Shown here: piece after piece, positions 58,024 through 64,000 of the stretch
How positions within the stretch are numbered: the stretch's first letter is position 1
Layout of the letters: every line of letters starts with the position of its first letter
Source: Fulvimarina endophytica
Lineage (GTDB): Bacteria; Pseudomonadota; Alphaproteobacteria; Rhizobiales; Rhizobiaceae
Assembly: GCF_003403015.1 (NCBI RefSeq)
Contig: NZ_QURL01000001.1
Span: forward strand, 496,001 to 560,000
Length of the DNA: 64,000 nt
Direction: 5' to 3'
Made by a program: the position numbers and the translations under genes
Notes under the pieces: generated by a model
Seen by the model: the letters and a program-made list of their open reading frames with translations, nothing else
Told to the model about the DNA's origin: nothing
The model's database searches: none

Positions 58024-58422
58024 TCAGGGTACGCGGCCGGTCGTCTGCCGTTTTTCGGAGGCCGGCAGCCTTTCGAGCATCGGCTCGATTTCCGAATAGA
58101 AGTACTTCCGACCGGGATAGCCCTCGAGGCGACCGACCTCCCTGCCTGCTCCGTCCACCAGCACGAAGGTCGGGGTGAAGACCGCAGGCTGCACCTCGTC
58201 ATAGCCACCGGTTCTGTCGTCGAAGATATCGACACGTCGCAGCGGCGCGATGCGGCCCGAACGACTGTCCGGATAATCGGGAGCGATCTCGGCGTCGAAG
58301 CGGGCGCAATAGGGGCAGCCCTTCTGCTCGAACATCAGGAGTTCGGCGGCGTCGGCTCGAGGGGTGCCAAGGCAAAGCGCCATGACGACCCCGCCTATCA
58401 GCAGCCGCTTGCCATCGGACAT
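58024..58422 (-). CDS. Exported thioredoxin-fold protein (CPYC)
   Basis: 132 residues with a signal peptide (1-25, ending ADA). The redox motif CPYC is at 36-39 in FEQKGCPYCARFDAEIAP and the cis-Pro segment is FTPTFVLVDGAG. CPYC is glutaredoxin-like, but the rest is thioredoxin-like with a periplasmic location. Convergent with cytochrome c, so a role in haem-ligation thiol chemistry is conceivable but unproven. Confidence 0.85.
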   Translation of the reverse strand: MSDGKRLLIGGVVMALCLGTPRADAAELLMFEQKGCPYCARFDAEIAPDYPDSRSGRIAPLRRVDIFDDRTGGYDEVQPAVFTPTFVLVDGAGREVGRLEGYPGRKYFYSEIEPMLERLPASEKRQTTGRVP

Positions 58423-58519
58423 CGAACGATCCTTTCGCCTTGCGCGGCGGAGGATAGCCGATGGTAAGGCTTGCGACCATGCGTCCGATTCGTCTTTCGA
58501 TCCACAGGCCTGCCCAACG

Positions 58520-58547
58520 AAAAACGGCCGGCCTTTCGGCCGACCGT
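58520..58547 (-). terminator. Rho-independent terminator of the class I aldolase
   Basis: Minus-strand ACGGTCGGCC-GAAA-GGCCGGCCGT (one T-G pair) followed by four T, 28 bases after the aldolase stop. Confidence 0.9.
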
Positions 58548-58574
58548 TCGTTGCTGTCCATCGGAGGCCTGCGA

Positions 58575-59486
58575 TCAGGCGTAGATTTCCATGATCTCCT
58601 TGAGCAGAGCGATCGCCTCCTGCTTCGAACGCTGGAAGGAGTTCCGGCCGATGATCGAACCGTTTCCGCCGCCATCGCGGATCGAACGGACCTCGTCGAG
58701 GAGTTCCTCGGTATTCTTGTGACCACCGCCGGAGAACACGACGACGCGCTTGCCGTTGAAGGCCGACTGCATCACGTGCTGCACGCGCTTGACGGGATCG
58801 GCGGACTCGACCGGATACTTCTCGTAGGTGGACTTCGCCGCATCGAGATCGAAGTGGTCGGAGGGAAGCTTGACCTTGATGATGGTCGCGCCCATCAGAG
58901 CCGCCATATGGGCGGCATAGGCGATGACATCGAGCCCGGTTTCGCCGTCCTTGGTGATGTTTCCGCCGCGCGGATAGGACCAGACGACCGTCATCAGGCC
59001 GCGCGACTTCGCCTGGAGGCTGATCTCGCGAAGCTCCTCGAGCATTTCATAGGACCGGTCGGCACCCGGATAGATCGTGAAGCCGACACCTACGCAGCCG
59101 AGGCGCATCGCATCCTCGATCGTGCCGGTGAGCGCCTGATCGTTGCCCGAGAAGAGCGAGTTGCCGGAATTGAGCTTCAGGATCAGCGGCACTTCGCCGG
59201 CGAAGGTGTCGGCGCCCTGTTCGAGAAGGCCGAGCGGAGCGGCGTAACCCGAAACGCCGGCATCGATCGCGAGTTCGTAGAGATAATGCGGATCATAGGC
59301 GGCCGGGTTCGGCGCGAAGCTGCGGGCCGGTCCGTGCTCGTATCCCTGGTCCACCGGCAGGATCACGAGGCGTCCGGTTCCGGCGAGCCGACCATGCATC
59401 AGCAGGCGAGCGAGATTCGACTTGAGGCCCGGCGTTTCGCCTTCATACCAGGAGAGAATTTCGCGGACTTTGTCGGTTCTCAGCAT
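58575..59486 (-). CDS. fbaB: Class I fructose-bisphosphate aldolase (DhnA/FbaB type)
   Basis: Schiff-base aldolase cleaving fructose 1,6-bisphosphate. 303 residues of the DeoC/FbaB TIM-barrel family. Landmarks: LVILPVDQGYEHG, LKLNSG, GFTIYPGADRSYEM, VVWSYPRGG, the Schiff-base Lys in ATIIKVKLPSD, and VVFSGGGHKNTEE plus NSFQR for phosphate binding. It sits alone, not with other glycolytic genes. Function could be gluconeogenic, as usual for FbaB. Confidence 0.93.
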   Translation of the reverse strand: MLRTDKVREILSWYEGETPGLKSNLARLLMHGRLAGTGRLVILPVDQGYEHGPARSFAPNPAAYDPHYLYELAIDAGVSGYAAPLGLLEQGADTFAGEVPLILKLNSGNSLFSGNDQALTGTIEDAMRLGCVGVGFTIYPGADRSYEMLEELREISLQAKSRGLMTVVWSYPRGGNITKDGETGLDVIAYAAHMAALMGATIIKVKLPSDHFDLDAAKSTYEKYPVESADPVKRVQHVMQSAFNGKRVVVFSGGGHKNTEELLDEVRSIRDGGGNGSIIGRNSFQRSKQEAIALLKEIMEIYA

Positions 59487-59758
59487 ATTCGGTTTCCTGC
59501 AAGGGTTCTTTGGGATCGCAGCATATGACGCTGTTCGCCGGACTGTATTGTTCGAACGCCTGCAACAGTAAAGACCGTTGGAGAACCGGTCTCCGATTAA
59601 AATCGGTTAGACCCGGCGCTTTTCTTCTTGGATGGTTGATGCTGCTCGTTCAGTCACTTTGTCTGATTTATCGAGAGCCCGAACCATTGGCGGCAGACGA
59701 TCCGGCACCTCGCTGTTCTGACGGGTGTTCTTGATCGTCACCCTCAGCCTGCCTGCGG

Positions 59759-61549
59759 TCAGACCGGTGCGTCGGCGATGTCGACGACCCGCAGGCGAAC
59801 CTGTTCCTGCCCCCGGAACCGATCGAGGCTCAGGCATCCGGCGATGTGGATCGGGCGATCCCCGCGTTTCAGGAGACGCTCGCCGATCGGCGTTTCGGCC
59901 TGCTTGAATGCGATGATGTCGGCCCTGCCGCCGGAGGGTCCGACGATGGTCGCGCGCACATGGGCGTGTCCGACGATCGAGGAGGAGACCACCCGGTGGT
60001 TCGGCATCGCGAAGACAGGCGTCGGATGTCCCTGTCCGAAGGGACCGGCGGCCTCGATCGCCTTGTAGAGTTCCACGGACAGGCCCGAGGCGCTGAGGAC
60101 TCCGTCGATGCGAAGACAGTCGCCCGCAATCGTCGCGGCGACACTGTCCCGCGCCTTCTCTTCCATGAACTGCCGCAGATCGCCGATCCTCGAGCGGTCG
60201 ATTGTGATGCCCGCGGCCATCGCATGACCGCCGCCTTTCACGAGGATTCCTTCCGCAACGGCAGACCGCACGAGCCCGCCGAGATCGACGCCGGCGATCG
60301 ACCGGCCGGAGCCGCTGCCCCGGTCGTTCGCACCGAACGCGATGGCGAAGGACGGGCGGCGGAAGCGTTCCTTGAGGCGGGCGGCCAGAAGACCGACGAT
60401 CCCCGGATGCCAATCGTCGGAGGATGTCACCAGAACGGAAGGCCCCTCGCCCGCGCCGATCTCCTCGCGCACCGCCTCCTCGGCGTCCCGGAGCATGGTC
60501 TGCTCCATCGCCTGCCGCTCCTTGTTCAACTCGTCCAGACGGTCGGCGAGCGCGTCGGCCTCGCTCCCGTCGTCGAGGCAGAGAAGCCGGCTGCCGAGGG
60601 CGGCATCGCCGATGCGTCCGCCCGCATTGATGCGGGGCCCGAGGAGGAAGCCGAGATGATGCGGCTCGATCGGCCCTGACAATCTGGCGACGCGCACGAG
60701 CGAGGCGATCCCGGCATTCGCCTGATGCCGCATGACCTTGACGCCCTGCACCACGAAAGCACGGTTCAGCCCGATAAGGGGAACCACGTCGCAGACGGTC
60801 GCGAGCGCCACGAGATCGAGCCAAGCGAGAATATCGGGGCAATCGCTTTGGCGAAGGCCGTGCGCTCTGAGGGCGCGGTTGACCGCGACAAGCGTCATGA
60901 AGACGACGCCGGCGGCGCACAGATGGCCGAGGCCGGCGATGTCGTCCTGCCGGTTCGGGTTCACCAACGCATCGGCCTGCGGAATGTCCGTCCCGGTCTG
61001 GTGATGGTCGAGAACGACGACGTCCGCCCCGGCCGCTCGCGCGGCGAGCACGGGGTCGAAACTCGCGGTCCCGCAATCGACGGTGACGATGAGGCTGGAT
61101 TGCGACGCAAGTTCGCGCATGGCCTCGACGCTCGGTCCGTAGCCTTCCGTCACGCGGTCGGGAATGTAGATCCGCGCCTCGATGCCGAAATGCGCGAGAT
61201 AGCGCCAGACGAGAGCCGCCGAGGCCGCGCCGTCCACGTCGTAGTCGCCGAAGATCGCCACGCGCTCGCGGTTCTTGACCGCATCCGCGATTCGGTCCGC
61301 CGCCCGGTCCATGTCCGTCAGAACGGATGGATCGGGCATCAGGTCACGCAGGCGCGGAGCGAGAAACCCTTCCGCTTCGGGCGGATTGACGCCGCGGGCC
61401 GCGAGGACGCGCGCGACGATCTCCTCGATCCCGCCCTTCTGGCTCATTGCCAGCGCCATCGCCTCGCCGCGCTCGTCGAGTGCCGCCTGCCAGCGGCGGC
61501 CGCCATGGGATCGCTCGATCCCGAAGAAAGTCTTGCCCGTCATCGCCAT
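59759..61549 (-). CDS. recJ: Single-stranded-DNA-specific exonuclease RecJ
   Basis: 5'-3' exonuclease for RecF recombination and mismatch repair. 596 residues. DHH phosphoesterase motifs: FGDYDVDGAASAAL near residue 100, VDCGTAS near 150, LDHHQTG near 180; the DHHA1 domain carries VKGGGHAMAAG; the OB fold lies at the C-terminus. The first ATG at 61549 is used; MTGKTFFG two codons later is an alternative. Confidence 0.96.
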   Translation of the reverse strand: MAMTGKTFFGIERSHGGRRWQAALDERGEAMALAMSQKGGIEEIVARVLAARGVNPPEAEGFLAPRLRDLMPDPSVLTDMDRAADRIADAVKNRERVAIFGDYDVDGAASAALVWRYLAHFGIEARIYIPDRVTEGYGPSVEAMRELASQSSLIVTVDCGTASFDPVLAARAAGADVVVLDHHQTGTDIPQADALVNPNRQDDIAGLGHLCAAGVVFMTLVAVNRALRAHGLRQSDCPDILAWLDLVALATVCDVVPLIGLNRAFVVQGVKVMRHQANAGIASLVRVARLSGPIEPHHLGFLLGPRINAGGRIGDAALGSRLLCLDDGSEADALADRLDELNKERQAMEQTMLRDAEEAVREEIGAGEGPSVLVTSSDDWHPGIVGLLAARLKERFRRPSFAIAFGANDRGSGSGRSIAGVDLGGLVRSAVAEGILVKGGGHAMAAGITIDRSRIGDLRQFMEEKARDSVAATIAGDCLRIDGVLSASGLSVELYKAIEAAGPFGQGHPTPVFAMPNHRVVSSSIVGHAHVRATIVGPSGGRADIIAFKQAETPIGERLLKRGDRPIHIAGCLSLDRFRGQEQVRLRVVDIADAPV

Positions 61550-61674
61550 GGGCGCTCCTTAGCCCATCGGTCCCGATGCCGGGAGCCCCGAAGCGCGACG
61601 AATGAGCCGCGTCCCTTGAAGGGGCCTTTGGGCGCGGTACCCTTGCTTCGACCATCGGAAAGGGGTTTCGCACG

Positions 61675-62079
61675 ATGATCTACATCCTTCTGAACATCGT
61701 CCCGATCCTTGCCGCGACCTTCGCCAGCCTGGCCATCGGCTTCGTGATGACGAAGGTCGCGAACGGCGCGCGTCATTCGGTGGGGTTCTATATCGCGGCC
61801 TTCGTCGCCGAATTCTGGCTCTGTTCGATCCTTGCCGGCGCGCTCATTCTCGCTCCGCCTCAGGCCGGCGAATGGGTGATGGCGCTCGGAAGCGCCGTCG
61901 TCATCTGGATCGGTTTCGTGGTGCCCGCCCTCGTCGTCTCGCTCGGCCATCGCGGCGAGTCCGCCGGACGCATCGCCCGCGATTGCGGCCACTGGCTGGT
62001 GGCCATGTTCCTGATGGCCCTCGTCCTGAAGACCATCGGGCTCGTGCCGCCGCCCGGCGCCCCCGGCATGTCCGGCTGA
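61675..62079 (+). CDS. Small multi-pass membrane protein, family unknown
   Basis: 134 residues, ATG with GAAAGGGG upstream. About four hydrophobic helices: residues 2-25, 38-60, 68-90 and 107-125. The first loop carries a basic patch (KVANGARHS). The last residues are [10 protein letters not shown]. It is divergent from recJ and precedes purL by 118 bases. I do not recognise the family. Confidence 0.8.
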   Translation: MIYILLNIVPILAATFASLAIGFVMTKVANGARHSVGFYIAAFVAEFWLCSILAGALILAPPQAGEWVMALGSAVVIWIGFVVPALVVSLGHRGESAGRIARDCGHWLVAMFLMALVLKTIGLVPPPGAPGMSG

Positions 62080-62197
62080 TACGCTAGGGCTTGCGGAATT
62101 CGCATCGGAGGCAGGCGGAACGAAGGACGGGTCTTTGTCCGGCAGGCGCAATGATGTAACAGCCGGACCAAACGAACTCGACCAGCCGAAAGCCGTC

Positions 62198-64000
<1,803 letters not shown>

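Overview
The window is a 64 kb piece of a GC-rich alphaproteobacterial chromosome. The gene set and its order point to the Hyphomicrobiales (Rhizobiales): nifR3/dusB-ntrB-ntrC-ntrY-ntrX-trkA-hfq-hflX in one direction, both a bacterial-type (GlnA) and a eukaryotic-type (GlnII) glutamine synthetase, a GstI-like peptide next to glnII, a fused IspDF, a DUF4167 protein and ptsP next to lysC. An Aurantimonadaceae-like member is my guess only. Nearly everything is core genome. I see no insertion sequence, prophage, CRISPR array, rRNA or tRNA gene.

Region by region. 1-5290 is a nitrogen-assimilation block: the 5' part of the NAD(P)HX repair enzyme, then glnB-glnA behind a sigma-54-type promoter, a convergent glnII behind its own sigma-54-type promoter, and a small divergent gstI-like gene. 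5.5-10.1 kb holds parE, an exported protein of unknown function and a DEAD-box RNA helicase with an odd overlapping leader ORF. 10.2-20.9 kb is one long minus-strand block, dusB-ntrBC-ntrYX-trkA-hfq-hflX, which combines global nitrogen control with potassium uptake and RNA regulation. 21-22.7 kb carries ispDF-cinA. 22.9-36.6 kb, mostly minus strand, holds eda, a SleB-type hydrolase, a YfgM-like protein with der, rpsD, an aldo/keto reductase, clpB, a small membrane protein, a DUF4167 protein with two AT-hooks, and prfA-prmC. 36.8-40.6 kb holds lysC and ptsP.

40.9-46 kb has ubiG, a small unknown gene, then a minus-strand comF-grxC-nit-DUF1178 group beside a divergent methyltransferase gene. 46-50.4 kb has a lone Flp-type pilin with a small membrane protein, then peptidyl-prolyl isomerase, argJ, GNAT and mutT on the minus strand. 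50.7-53.4 kb is secA. 53.5-58.4 kb has hisN, an asparaginase of the Rhizobium AnsA type, a DUF3750 protein, a PfkB sugar kinase, a cytochrome c and an exported thioredoxin-like protein. 58.5-64 kb has class I fructose-bisphosphate aldolase, recJ, a small membrane protein and the first 601 codons of purL.

Functionally the window is dominated by nitrogen control: PII, GSI, GSII and its putative translational inhibitor, NtrB/NtrC, NtrY/NtrX and PTS-Ntr enzyme I. The points most worth a second look are the gstI-glnII region, the TTGA-coupled leader before the RNA helicase, a hairpin at the predicted 5' end of the rpsD transcript, the AT-hook tail of the DUF4167 protein, and a small gene with a CtrA-like site upstream.
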